In this document: one piece after another, positions 17,563 to 25,859 of the stretch
Position numbering within the stretch: position 1 is the first letter of the stretch
How the letters are laid out: every line of letters begins with the position of its first letter
Assembly (NCBI RefSeq): GCF_022664395.1
Contig: NZ_JAKRET010000015.1
Location: forward strand, 47,014 to 111,013
DNA from: Sphingomonas lacusdianchii
Lineage (GTDB): Bacteria > Pseudomonadota > Alphaproteobacteria > Sphingomonadales > Sphingomonadaceae
Direction of reading: 5' to 3'
Length of the DNA: 64,000 bases
Notes under the pieces: generated by a model
The model's input: the letters and a program-made list of their open reading frames with translations, nothing else
The model's database searches: none
Told to the model about the DNA's origin: nothing
Program-made: the position numbers and the translations under genes

Positions 17563-18579
17563 TCAGAGTACGCAGCAATTGCGCTTGCGCCACACGAGGT
17601 AGCCCATGTCCTCGCCCTGGACGGGGAAGGCCCGGCCTGCCTGCGGCGGGAAGGTCGAGGCACCCAGCGGTGAGCAGGCGAACTTGCCGCTGACCGTCGG
17701 GATCGGGTTGACCATCTGGACGCGGTACTGCTGCTTCTTAAGCACCGGCATGAGGTACTTATTGCAGAGCCCCTTCGAGCCCATCGTGCCCCAAGCCAGG
17801 CCCTCACGGTGGATCTTGAAGGCAAAGCGGGCGAGCGCGAGACGCGAGGCCTGAACGTGCCCGATCGAGGCCGGCACGTTGCCGTTGACCGGATACATCG
17901 GACCCTGACAGCCCGCGCACCAGAACAGCTGGTCGAGGGGGAGCTTCGCCGTGGCGGCGATGCAATCGCCGGCACAGGCAGCCTGTGCAATCTTGCTGGA
18001 GAAGAGGACCGCCTCCGGGTTGATGAGAGCGGTTAGGGTGTCATCCTGCCAGAGGGGATCGACCTCGGTCATGTAGGCGATGTCGAACGATGCCTGCTCG
18101 AAGCACAAGAAGTCCGTCAGGATCTCCATCCAGTAGAGGAGCGGGTAGACGTACCAGTGGACGTGCCACTTCGACGTGTTCTGTGCCTTGCCGCCGATCG
18201 CGGAGGGGCCTTCGAGATGGCCCTGGCCAATATCGAACCCCGGCGCGATTTTGAGGCCGCCGAGGTTCACGAAGCACCACGGCTTGGTCGACACGTCAGC
18301 TAGTCGAACCGGCTCCCAAAAGCCTGCGGCGATGCCGATACGCGGAACCGGGCTGCCGCAGGCGCAGACCGGCAGCGAGGGATTGTCGGTGTCGGGCCGC
18401 GTGCTCGGCCAGATCTTCAAGCCGCCAACTGAGAGCGGAAAGAGGCACGACCAGCAGACGTCGGTAATTGGATTCACGAATTTGCCCGTGCACCGCGACT
18501 GAGCCTGGGCCGGCGTCGTGAACACGGCCGCTGCCAAGACAAGCGCGAGAACGCCGGCGAAGAGACGGAGCGCCCTCAC
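17563..18579 (-). CDS. traU: Conjugal transfer protein TraU
   Basis: 338 residues. I use the GTG at 18577-18579 because it overlaps the stop of the upstream gene (GTGA) and starts a good signal peptide (RALRLFAGVLALVLAAAVF, cleavage after AQA). The mature protein has TraU signatures FVNPITDVCWSCLFPLSVGG, VCACG, and many cysteines, and the late motif GEDMGYLVWRKRNCCVL. TraU is periplasmic and needed for DNA transfer more than for pilus growth in F. Confidence 0.94.
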   Translation of the reverse strand: MRALRLFAGVLALVLAAAVFTTPAQAQSRCTGKFVNPITDVCWSCLFPLSVGGLKIWPSTRPDTDNPSLPVCACGSPVPRIGIAAGFWEPVRLADVSTKPWCFVNLGGLKIAPGFDIGQGHLEGPSAIGGKAQNTSKWHVHWYVYPLLYWMEILTDFLCFEQASFDIAYMTEVDPLWQDDTLTALINPEAVLFSSKIAQAACAGDCIAATAKLPLDQLFWCAGCQGPMYPVNGNVPASIGHVQASRLALARFAFKIHREGLAWGTMGSKGLCNKYLMPVLKKQQYRVQMVNPIPTVSGKFACSPLGASTFPPQAGRAFPVQGEDMGYLVWRKRNCCVL

Positions 18580-18842
18580 GAGCGGCCCTCCTTGCGACGC
18601 AGCCGGAACTTCACCCACGCCAGACCAGCATAGAGGCAGGCGAGATGACCCAGCGCTAAGAACAGCTCGAAACCGGTCGGACCGGCGCCCGCGCCTGCCG
18701 TGCCCGCGGAGAGGAACGACAAGAGCAGCCCGACGGCGACGAGGAGCGTGCACGCGACGCTCAGGGCGCACAGCAGGTCATGGAGGGAATACAGCGTTGC
18801 GCGCTTCGCCGCCGAGCCGGCCTGGCTGGATCGCGTGCTCAC
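18576..18842 (-). CDS. Small two-span membrane protein in the tra operon, unknown
   Basis: 88 residues, GTG start overlapping the stop of the previous gene (GTGA) and itself overlapping traU in the same way. Two hydrophobic helices (about 24-45 and 58-75). Its tight coupling on both sides argues that it is real. No F-plasmid counterpart recognised. Confidence 0.7.
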   Translation of the reverse strand: MSTRSSQAGSAAKRATLYSLHDLLCALSVACTLLVAVGLLLSFLSAGTAGAGAGPTGFELFLALGHLACLYAGLAWVKFRLRRKEGRS

Positions 18843-19117
18843 TGGCCGTCCTCCGACGCGACCGCTGCATGAAGGAATGCGTTATCCGCCCTGTTCTTCC
18901 GCACGACGTACAGCGTCGTGTAGAGGGCGGTCGTGAGAAGGAGCCCGGCGACGCATACAGGCGCGGCACGTCCAAAAAGCACCGTCAGCGGCGATATCGC
19001 GACGACGCCGAGCGCCGAGAGGACGCACAGGATCTGGAAGGTACGACGCATCGACCGGAGCACCGACGTTTCTGGTGCCGCCATCGGCGTCTTCAGGAGG
19101 TCGAGCCAAAGCGGCAT
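18839..19117 (-). CDS. Small two-span membrane protein in the tra operon, unknown
   Basis: 92 residues, ATG overlapping the traW stop (ATGA). Two hydrophobic helices (about 28-46 and 52-68), with a charged C-terminus. It pairs with the following small membrane gene. Possibly both act as small channel or pilin-processing subunits like TraQ or TrbI accessories, but sequence alone does not show it. Confidence 0.7.
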   Translation of the reverse strand: MPLWLDLLKTPMAAPETSVLRSMRRTFQILCVLSALGVVAISPLTVLFGRAAPVCVAGLLLTTALYTTLYVVRKNRADNAFLHAAVASEDGQ

Positions 19118-19755
19118 CAGCTGTTTCCCTTCAGCTTGATCTCAGTGAGCTTCACGATGTTGCCCTGCTGGACCGCGACCGCGGGCGTGTGCTGGATGCC
19201 GAACTTCCCGGTGAGCCGGCCCTCCTGGTCGAAGTAGAAGCGGCGCTTGCGGGCGGTCATCTCCTCGATGGGAGAGCCGCTCACGAGGATGATCTTGGCT
19301 TTCAGGTCGGAGTAGCGCTCCGTCGCCCACGCCATCTGCGCTTTGTCGTCGCCGTCGATGAAGACCAGCGCCTGGTGCATAGTCACGAAGTCGAGCGGGT
19401 TCACCGTCTGACCGCGCCGGGCGATCAGGTTGCCCTTCTGGTCGCTCACGTCATGCTCGATCACGATCGTCGGGTCATAGGCCCACTCGCGCATCTGAAC
19501 CGCAGGCGTGATGCCGTCGACCGGCTTGGGGCGACGTACCCGCGCTTCGGCGCGCCGGGCGAACTCGGCGTTCATGCGGTCGATGCCCCCCGTCGCCTGC
19601 AGCTTCTGCAGCCGTGCCTCGATCGTCGCCATGAGGTCGGGCTCGATGATCGGGAACGTCTCGCCCGAAACGCCGTGATCCTTCGCGAGCGTGCCCGACG
19701 ACATGCTGAGCGAGCAGAGCAGGACGAGGCCGAGGCTCTCCACGGTGCGTCTCAC
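19117..19755 (-). CDS. traW: Conjugal transfer pilus assembly protein TraW
   Basis: 212 residues; GTG start overlapping the stop of the S26 peptidase gene. Signal peptide ends near TLAK. The mature sequence carries HGVSGETFPIIEPDLMATI, then RGQTVNPLD, VFIDGDD and TPAVAVQQG, the TraW pattern. TraW works with TrbC in the periplasm during pilus assembly. Confidence 0.92.
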   Translation of the reverse strand: MRRTVESLGLVLLCSLSMSSGTLAKDHGVSGETFPIIEPDLMATIEARLQKLQATGGIDRMNAEFARRAEARVRRPKPVDGITPAVQMREWAYDPTIVIEHDVSDQKGNLIARRGQTVNPLDFVTMHQALVFIDGDDKAQMAWATERYSDLKAKIILVSGSPIEEMTARKRRFYFDQEGRLTGKFGIQHTPAVAVQQGNIVKLTEIKLKGNS

Positions 19756-20303
19756 AGGATCGCACTCCCGACCCCGACGATCTTGTTCGAGCAGGCGTAC
19801 CCGATCGCGGCGTAGCGACTGTCGAAGCCGTCCTTATGCGGCGTGCCAACATAGTAGCACCCTTGCGGGATGACGCCCGTCGGCCCTGCAGCCAGGGGCT
19901 CCCCGAACCGCGTGAACGGCTTCATGCGCGCTACCAGCTTCCCGTTGACAAAGACTTCGGGGCCGCGATGCGCAACGACGTCGCCGGGCATGCCGTAGAC
20001 GATCTTGCCGAACATCTGCTTCTTCGCGCCAAAGTGCCGGACGACCAGCGGGGCCTTCGGGGGGACGAAGAAGACGTACTCTCCGCGCTTCGGAACCGCC
20101 GTCTTGTGGATGACGAACGCCCAGTTCGGAAGAGACTCCGAGCTGTTGATGAGCAGCCCGTGGGAGTCACGCCAGTCCGCGATCGCCGTCAGGGCAGAGC
20201 CGCCGACGATGAACAATCCGAGCGCGGCCCAGCGATGTTTGTTGGGACGCCACCGCGCTACCGGCGCGCCAGAGGCCGCGACTTCACTGAGCGCCTGCGC
20301 CAT
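19752..20303 (-). CDS. S26-family signal peptidase of the transfer system (TraF/TrhF type)
   Basis: 183 residues from ATG 20301-20303, which has GGAGG six bases upstream. After an N-terminal membrane anchor (WAALGLFIVGGSALTAIA) come NSSESLPNWAFVIHK with the candidate catalytic Ser, and VYGMPGDVVAHRG with the box around the Lys found in KKQMFGKIVYGMPGD, then YYVGTPHKDGFDSRYAAIGY. It is probably a serine peptidase that matures the pilin or other Tra preproteins, as in RP4 TraF and R27 TrhF. It overlaps trbI by 20 bases. Confidence 0.85.
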   Translation of the reverse strand: MAQALSEVAASGAPVARWRPNKHRWAALGLFIVGGSALTAIADWRDSHGLLINSSESLPNWAFVIHKTAVPKRGEYVFFVPPKAPLVVRHFGAKKQMFGKIVYGMPGDVVAHRGPEVFVNGKLVARMKPFTRFGEPLAAGPTGVIPQGCYYVGTPHKDGFDSRYAAIGYACSNKIVGVGSAIL

Positions 20304-20964
20304 CGGGGCCTCCGAAGCTGGACACGCTGGCTCCCGCCATTCCGGGGGCAGCAAAGGCAGGATCAGCCGGAGCAACAGGTGCAGGGCCGAAGGCACCTTG
20401 CTCCACGGGTGCCTGTGCCGCCGTCGGCATCGGGACCACGGGCACTGCCTGTTGGGCAGCAGCTGCCGGCACCGCGCGCATCATCTGGCTCATCTGCTCT
20501 TGGCTCGCGGGCTGCGGGCGCTTCACACCGGAGGCGTAAACGGCGCTCACAACCTCGGGCGTGATGTCGGTGACACTCTTCGAGAGGACCGCCTCCCCGA
20601 CGAGGACGACCTGTCCCTTGGCACCGCGGCGCTGCAGCTCGTTGTCCAGAGACGCCATGAACTGGCGCATCTGAGCCTGGACTTGATCCGGTGGGGTCGC
20701 GCTTCGCGCTTGCGCCTGCACATAGTCGCCGACGATCCGCGACAGGTCGGCTTTGACGATCCGCTGGGGCGGCTCGCTGGTGAGGGCACGGGTGACCCAC
20801 ATGCCCCACACGACAAGCGCGATCATGGCCGCGAAGAGGACGAGCTGGCCAGCGGTGTAACCGGCGAAAACGGTGCGCCTTACCTTAGCGACGGGCTTTG
20901 CCGCGTCTGCGGGGGCGCCAGCCACCGCGGGCTCAGCTCGGAGGGCTTCGGTCATGTCGGTCAT
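20284..20964 (-). CDS. trbI: F-type conjugal transfer protein TrbI
   Basis: 226 residues, ATG 20962-20964 overlapping the upstream stop (ATGA). One membrane helix (TAGQLVLFAAMIALVVWGMWVTRAL) is followed by RIVKADLSRIVGDYVQ and KGQVVLVGEAVLSKSVTDITPEV, which match the TrbI_Ftype family, then a long Pro/Ala-rich tail that is larger than F TrbI. The protein influences pilus retraction in F. Confidence 0.85.
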   Translation of the reverse strand: MTDMTEALRAEPAVAGAPADAAKPVAKVRRTVFAGYTAGQLVLFAAMIALVVWGMWVTRALTSEPPQRIVKADLSRIVGDYVQAQARSATPPDQVQAQMRQFMASLDNELQRRGAKGQVVLVGEAVLSKSVTDITPEVVSAVYASGVKRPQPASQEQMSQMMRAVPAAAAQQAVPVVPMPTAAQAPVEQGAFGPAPVAPADPAFAAPGMAGASVSSFGGPDGAGAQ

Positions 20965-21341
20965 GCGGCTTGCTCCAGAACCTTGGCGTCGCGCGGCATC
21001 AGGGCGTGGCGCCGGAAGAAGATGATCGCGCAGGCGATGACCATGTGAGCCACGCCGAGGATCAGCTTGAAGTGATCGAGCCTGGCCGCGTCCGCGGCGA
21101 TGTACCGGGTCGAGAGGTTGGCCAGGTGGTGCATCATCCCGTCGACGCTGAAGCCGCCGATCGCGAGGAAGAAGAGGACGAAGACACCCCACGTCATGAG
21201 GAGCGTCACGCTCACGAACCCGAGGCTGTGAAGCATGAAATACAGGACGAAGCCGTAGTCCGTCCTATGCGCCGGCTTCGCCGGCATCACAGCCTTGCGC
21301 TCCCGGCGCTCAAACCAGCGGTTGGGGAAAGTAGTCGCCAT
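20961..21341 (-). CDS. Membrane protein between traC and trbI, unknown
   Basis: 126 residues from ATG 21339-21341, six bases after the traC stop. Two or three hydrophobic helices (about 30-60 and 90-110). It is coupled to trbI by ATGA. The position matches accessory membrane genes in sphingomonad-like tra operons. I do not recognise a named family. Confidence 0.7.
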   Translation of the reverse strand: MATTFPNRWFERRERKAVMPAKPAHRTDYGFVLYFMLHSLGFVSVTLLMTWGVFVLFFLAIGGFSVDGMMHHLANLSTRYIAADAARLDHFKLILGVAHMVIACAIIFFRRHALMPRDAKVLEQAA

Positions 21342-21346
21342 GACGC

Positions 21347-23923
21347 TCACTCCGCTGCGATGGCGAGACCGGGATCGGCGTCGCCCCACTTCTCGGGGTT
21401 GTTGGGAAAGGCCACCCGCTCGATCGCGGCATCCATTGTCAGACCCTGGCCGAGCAGCTCATGGATCGCTGCGAACGTGCGGGGCGACGACGAATAGACT
21501 GTGGCGGAGTAGGGATCGAGGACAAGCCGGCCGACGGCCAGCGTATCCGGACCCTTTATCATCACGTCGGAATACTCGACGCCATTCCGCTTGAGGGACC
21601 GCAGGAGCGCGTCCGTATAGTCGTCCATCTCGAAGCGGTCGTGCTTCTTGAAGTCCGCGATCGTCTCCGCCTTCTGCTGAAGGATGACGAACCAGTCGCT
21701 GTTCTCGAGCGCTGCGCGCGAGCCGTCCGACTTGTAATAGTCGTTGAGGCTCTGGGTCGCGGTAACGAGCGACGCGCCGTATTTGCGGCAGGTGCGTGCA
21801 TAGGCCTCGATGAAGTCGGCCATCGAGCCGCCCTTCAGCATCTGCCACGCCTCGTCGAGCAGGAGCGCCTTGGGCACCGAACGGTCCTCACGGCGCATCG
21901 CCTGCGATGCCATGAACATGATCGCGGTGAGCACGACCGACCGCAGCTCCTCGCGCGAGGAGAGATCGGACAGCTCAAACACCGTGAGGTCGGCCTTCAG
22001 CTTGAACGACACCTCGCCCTCGAAGAAGCGCCCGTAGGTGCCGGTGCGGGAGAAGGGCCGCATGGCGATCGCAAGATCGGCCGCCAGTGGGTTGCCGCTC
22101 GCATCCAGCGCCTCGATCACGTCGTTGACGGATCCACCGCGCCCCTTGGCCTGCCAGACCTGGTTGATCGCGCCGTCGATCAGGCCGCGCTCGGTGTCGT
22201 TGAGCTTGTCGATGTGACGAGCCATCTGGTTCACGATGGATTTCAGCATCGCGAAGCAGTCCATGAGATAGTCGCCGTCCTCGGCGGCCATCACCGGATC
22301 GATCATCGAGAAGGGATTGATGCAGAAGCCAGACGACATCGTGAACTCGACGAAGGCCCCACCCTGGAGCTTGGCCGAGTGCTCGAAGGAGCGGCCGTCA
22401 TCGATCACGACCACCTTGGCGCCGGCCCCGCAGAGGGAGGAGCAGAGCTCCTGCAGTGCGACCGACTTGCCCGACCCCGACTTTCCGAACACCGCGACAT
22501 TGTGGTTGCCGGCCGTGTTCTCGAACGGGCTCCAGAAGAAGGGTTGGCCGCGGCGCCCAACCAGCATCAGATGCGGGTTGTTGCCGCCGAGGTACTCGCC
22601 CTGCAGCGGGGCCAGGCTGGCGGCGGTGGTGGTAAGCACCGTCCGCATCCGCTTCATGTTCTTGAGGTCGTAGGAAAGCCCATTTGCCATCGTCATCGGC
22701 ATGGCGGCGAGCAGACCCTGGATCTGAAGGTAGCGATCGTCGAGCAGATCCCAGCCTGCTGCCCGGTACACCGACTTCAGGATGCGCTCGTTGGCGTCGC
22801 CGCGACCCTTGGGCGAGAACGACGTGACCGAGTAGAACGCCTGAACCAGCTTGCGGCCCTGCCGGAGCTCGTCCTTGACGAACTTCCACTCGGCCGACTG
22901 GTCCTTCAGCTGCGGCAGCATCCGCGCAGATTTGCTATCGGCCAGGCTCGTGGTCCGCATGAACTTCCGACCCGCGCGCAGGCCCTCGGCCTCCGCGTCG
23001 GGGAACTCGAGGCAGAGGTTCGTCGACACCGGGCAGGGCATGCGCAGCTTGTCGGCGAACATGTCGCCGATCAGCTTGGCCATGTCCCAAGGTGCCCAGC
23101 GCTGCGGGAGGTTGCGGACCGAGAAGGAGCGGACGTCGAAGACGTCCGGGTAGATCTCGCCGATCTCCGGGGCGCTATCGACCGTCTTGCCGGTCGGCCT
23201 GAACCGCTCGGTGCGGAGAAGGATGCGATCCGGCTCGATCTTGATCTCAAGGTCGTGCCGGACGGCCTGGTCCGCGATCGGGTCGAACGGGTTGTAGATT
23301 ATCGCGTCATCGCCCGGCGCCGTCGTCGGCGAGGTGATGTCGTCGATCCACGCGATCAACGCCTGTGGGTCCATCGGGCGCGACTGCACGCCGATCGATT
23401 CCAGCGCCGAGATCAGGCCCTCCATGACGGAGACGATTTCCTCGCTGGAAACCCGGCTCGACTCCGGGGTGGCGTAGGAGATCGCTAGCCGATGGTTGCG
23501 CAGGCAGAAGGGGGCCGCGCTGGAAAGCGAGTTCCAGACACCGTCGAGCAGATACTCGGTGCGATGCTTCGCCATACGCTCATAGACGCCCGCGGCCGAG
23601 TAGCGCGGGAGATACCACTGGGACAGGCGCTCACTGACCCGCGGGCTCATCCAGCCGTGGAACTGCAGCGTGCCGGGGGTCGGAATGCCCTCAGACAGGA
23701 ACTGCGTCATGATGTCGGCCGATTGCTCGCTCGCGCCGATCATCGGCGCTGCTTCGAGAACGAACCCCCGCGATGCACTGTTGTAGAAGATCTGGGTCTT
23801 GGGGTCGTAGCTGCGATAAGGGAGCCAGTGGACCAGCCTCGGGACGGCCGTGTCCGGACGCGCATTGTCGGGCTTCGAGCTATCGCCGAGGACGGACGAC
23901 AGCAGATTGCGGACCATGCTCAT
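21347..23923 (-). CDS. traC: Type IV secretion ATPase TraC (VirB4-like)
   Basis: 858 residues, normal for F-type TraC. The Walker A motif GKSGSGKS is at 480-487, followed by VVIDDGRSFE and, near residue 690, a Walker B LLLDEAWQML; an arginine-finger region follows (YGASLVTATQSLNDYY). The N-terminal TraC_F_IV domain is present (WLPYRSYDPKTQIFYN). TraC energises pilus assembly at the inner membrane. ATG overlaps the traV stop (ATGA). Confidence 0.96.
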   Translation of the reverse strand: MSMVRNLLSSVLGDSSKPDNARPDTAVPRLVHWLPYRSYDPKTQIFYNSASRGFVLEAAPMIGASEQSADIMTQFLSEGIPTPGTLQFHGWMSPRVSERLSQWYLPRYSAAGVYERMAKHRTEYLLDGVWNSLSSAAPFCLRNHRLAISYATPESSRVSSEEIVSVMEGLISALESIGVQSRPMDPQALIAWIDDITSPTTAPGDDAIIYNPFDPIADQAVRHDLEIKIEPDRILLRTERFRPTGKTVDSAPEIGEIYPDVFDVRSFSVRNLPQRWAPWDMAKLIGDMFADKLRMPCPVSTNLCLEFPDAEAEGLRAGRKFMRTTSLADSKSARMLPQLKDQSAEWKFVKDELRQGRKLVQAFYSVTSFSPKGRGDANERILKSVYRAAGWDLLDDRYLQIQGLLAAMPMTMANGLSYDLKNMKRMRTVLTTTAASLAPLQGEYLGGNNPHLMLVGRRGQPFFWSPFENTAGNHNVAVFGKSGSGKSVALQELCSSLCGAGAKVVVIDDGRSFEHSAKLQGGAFVEFTMSSGFCINPFSMIDPVMAAEDGDYLMDCFAMLKSIVNQMARHIDKLNDTERGLIDGAINQVWQAKGRGGSVNDVIEALDASGNPLAADLAIAMRPFSRTGTYGRFFEGEVSFKLKADLTVFELSDLSSREELRSVVLTAIMFMASQAMRREDRSVPKALLLDEAWQMLKGGSMADFIEAYARTCRKYGASLVTATQSLNDYYKSDGSRAALENSDWFVILQQKAETIADFKKHDRFEMDDYTDALLRSLKRNGVEYSDVMIKGPDTLAVGRLVLDPYSATVYSSSPRTFAAIHELLGQGLTMDAAIERVAFPNNPEKWGDADPGLAIAAE

Positions 23924-24921
23924 TGCTGAACTCCCGGGAACGAGGTGGCGCGAAGCACTGGCAGCGGTTTGGCGTCCTGCGCGGCCGTCCGAGCTTCGGG
24001 TTCGGCACGAGCCAGTCCCGCACGGACGGCGGGATTGGCCGCAACCGCCGCGATCGCGGCCCTGCCGGCGTCGGTCGCATGCGCCGGCACGACGATTGCC
24101 GGGGCGCCAGTCGCACCCTGGCGCCCGGAAGACGCGGATGCGGTCGGGGTGCGGGCGGGCGAGGGGGTTGCGACGTTGAGGGAGGTCTTAGTGCCGGCGT
24201 TCGGGGGGGTCGCCGCGCTGATGGTTGCCCCTGCCGACGCGGGTGCCGTCGTGGCCGAGGCCGGAGCCTTGGGCACGATACGACTGACCGGCTGCCGGCG
24301 TGGCGCGGTTAGACGACGCGAGACCTGGTCTTTGATGTCCCCGATCGGGTCCGGGCTGGCGAGCTGCTGCGGCGCTGCCTGCGCACGCGCCGCCGCGACC
24401 GCCGCCGCGCTCGGCGTGCCGGGATCAACTTCGGCACCGTCGACGACGGGCGGGTCGGCCCGCTCCACCGCCGCCAGCAAGGTGTCGCCGCCGGTCGCTG
24501 CCGCTACATCCGTCGGCGTCGTCGCGACGGCGTTGCTGGCGAGGGCCTGTTCCCACCCACCTTGCTCGACCACCGCATGCACCGCGGTCTTCTCGCGCAG
24601 GCGGCCCGCCGCATCGATCTGAGCCGGGAAGACGATCCGGAGTACGCGCTCGCGCGTCCGGGCAGGGGCGGACGCGGTCTGGAAGCCGCGCCCTTCCTTC
24701 GGGGGCTCGGCATAGGGGCCGGCGGGCTGGACCATGCGATCGCCGTCCTCTCCCGAGATGAGGGCGAGCGCGCGATCGTCGATCAACGAGCTTGGCGCGC
24801 AGATCCCGTCGGGCGCGACGCAGGAGAAGCTGCCCTTCACGTTGGTGCCCATGGTGGTGCAGCCCGTCAGCGCGGCGCCGCTGGCCAGCAGGCCGGCGAG
24901 CAGAAGCCGACCGCGGCTCAC
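23920..24921 (-). CDS. traV: Conjugal transfer lipoprotein TraV
   Basis: 333 residues; GTG start overlapping the upstream stop. A lipoprotein signal ends at LTGC, followed by GTNVKGSFSCVAPDGICAP, the conserved two-cysteine core of TraV. TraV is the VirB7-like outer-membrane anchor of the TraB-TraK-TraV core complex. The C-terminal two thirds are Ala/Pro-rich and much longer than F TraV, probably a periplasmic spacer. Confidence 0.9.
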   Translation of the reverse strand: MSRGRLLLAGLLASGAALTGCTTMGTNVKGSFSCVAPDGICAPSSLIDDRALALISGEDGDRMVQPAGPYAEPPKEGRGFQTASAPARTRERVLRIVFPAQIDAAGRLREKTAVHAVVEQGGWEQALASNAVATTPTDVAAATGGDTLLAAVERADPPVVDGAEVDPGTPSAAAVAAARAQAAPQQLASPDPIGDIKDQVSRRLTAPRRQPVSRIVPKAPASATTAPASAGATISAATPPNAGTKTSLNVATPSPARTPTASASSGRQGATGAPAIVVPAHATDAGRAAIAAVAANPAVRAGLARAEPEARTAAQDAKPLPVLRATSFPGVQQ

Positions 24922-25859
24922 GACTTGCCTCCCGCGATCCAGCTGGCGAGGACCTGCTTGGGCCGGTAACCCTCGATCATCGAGCCGTCCTCGCGGACGA
25001 TGACCGGCGTGCCGCTCAGACCGTATTTGCGCGCGAACGCCTCGTTGGCATCAAGGCCACGGGTGTCGCACTTGCCGGTGTTCCGCAGCGGCTCGCCCGC
25101 ATAGGCCTCGTGAAGCGCCTCCTCGCGGTTCTTGGCGCAATAGACCTGGTTTGCCAGATCGCGGCTTCCAAGAACTGATATCGGGCGCTCGACCACGCGC
25201 ACATTCATCGAACGGAGCGCGTTGCTGAGCGCCTTGCAGTAGCTGCATCGAAAGTCACTGAAGACGGTGACCGTCTTGCCATTGGGGTTGCCCCAGACGA
25301 TGGCGCCTTCCTTGGGGAGCGTCTGGATCGGCAGGCGCTGCAGGGGGGCAGGCGCGGATGTCTGGCGAACGCCCGCATCACGCCCCGGCGCGATTGGGAG
25401 GGCGTCCCCGCTCTCAGCTGCGGCATTCGCCTTGGCAGAGCCCCCGACGAGCATGTCGGGGTTCATCTCGAGCAGCCGGGTGGCCGTCAGGTCCTGCCGG
25501 GTCTCCATGTCGTACACGCGGCCGATGACGAGGTATCGGGCGGAGTGGTCGACATAGAAGAGGTTGCTGCCGGCGGTGACCTCGCAGAGGCCGTCGAGCT
25601 TCTCGCAGTCGACCTTCGAGACTTCGGTCTTCGGCAGCCGGGCCTTCAGGAGCTGCGCGACCTGCGTCTGGCTCGGTGAGCCCCCAGGCATGTGTTGCGC
25701 GAGCAGGGGCGCGGCCCACGCGGCACCGGCATAGCCGAGGACCGCGCTGGCGCTTACCGCGAATGCCCGGTTCCGGTGCCGCTTCAGGCTATGCAGGACC
25801 GCGGTCGCACGGCCGCCAACCGGGGCGCGCGACGCGCGCCCGTCGTCAATTCCGGACAT
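24918..25859 (-). CDS. DsbC-like thiol:disulfide interchange protein of the tra operon
   Basis: 313 residues from ATG 25857-25859, which has GGAGG at the right distance. A hydrophobic signal or anchor (FAVSASAVLGYAGAAWA) is followed by a DsbC-type dimerisation domain and a thioredoxin fold with the active site FRCSYC and the cis-Pro loop SGTPVIV. It likely isomerises disulfides in cysteine-rich TraN, TraU and TraH. It overlaps traB by 14 bases and traV by 4. Confidence 0.9.
   Translation of the reverse strand: MSGIDDGRASRAPVGGRATAVLHSLKRHRNRAFAVSASAVLGYAGAAWAAPLLAQHMPGGSPSQTQVAQLLKARLPKTEVSKVDCEKLDGLCEVTAGSNLFYVDHSARYLVIGRVYDMETRQDLTATRLLEMNPDMLVGGSAKANAAAESGDALPIAPGRDAGVRQTSAPAPLQRLPIQTLPKEGAIVWGNPNGKTVTVFSDFRCSYCKALSNALRSMNVRVVERPISVLGSRDLANQVYCAKNREEALHEAYAGEPLRNTGKCDTRGLDANEAFARKYGLSGTPVIVREDGSMIEGYRPKQVLASWIAGGKS

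Noticed and set aside
21461..23488. 675-codon frame opposite traC
   Set aside because: An antisense shadow of a clear VirB4-like ATPase; the long open frame follows from GC-rich codon use.
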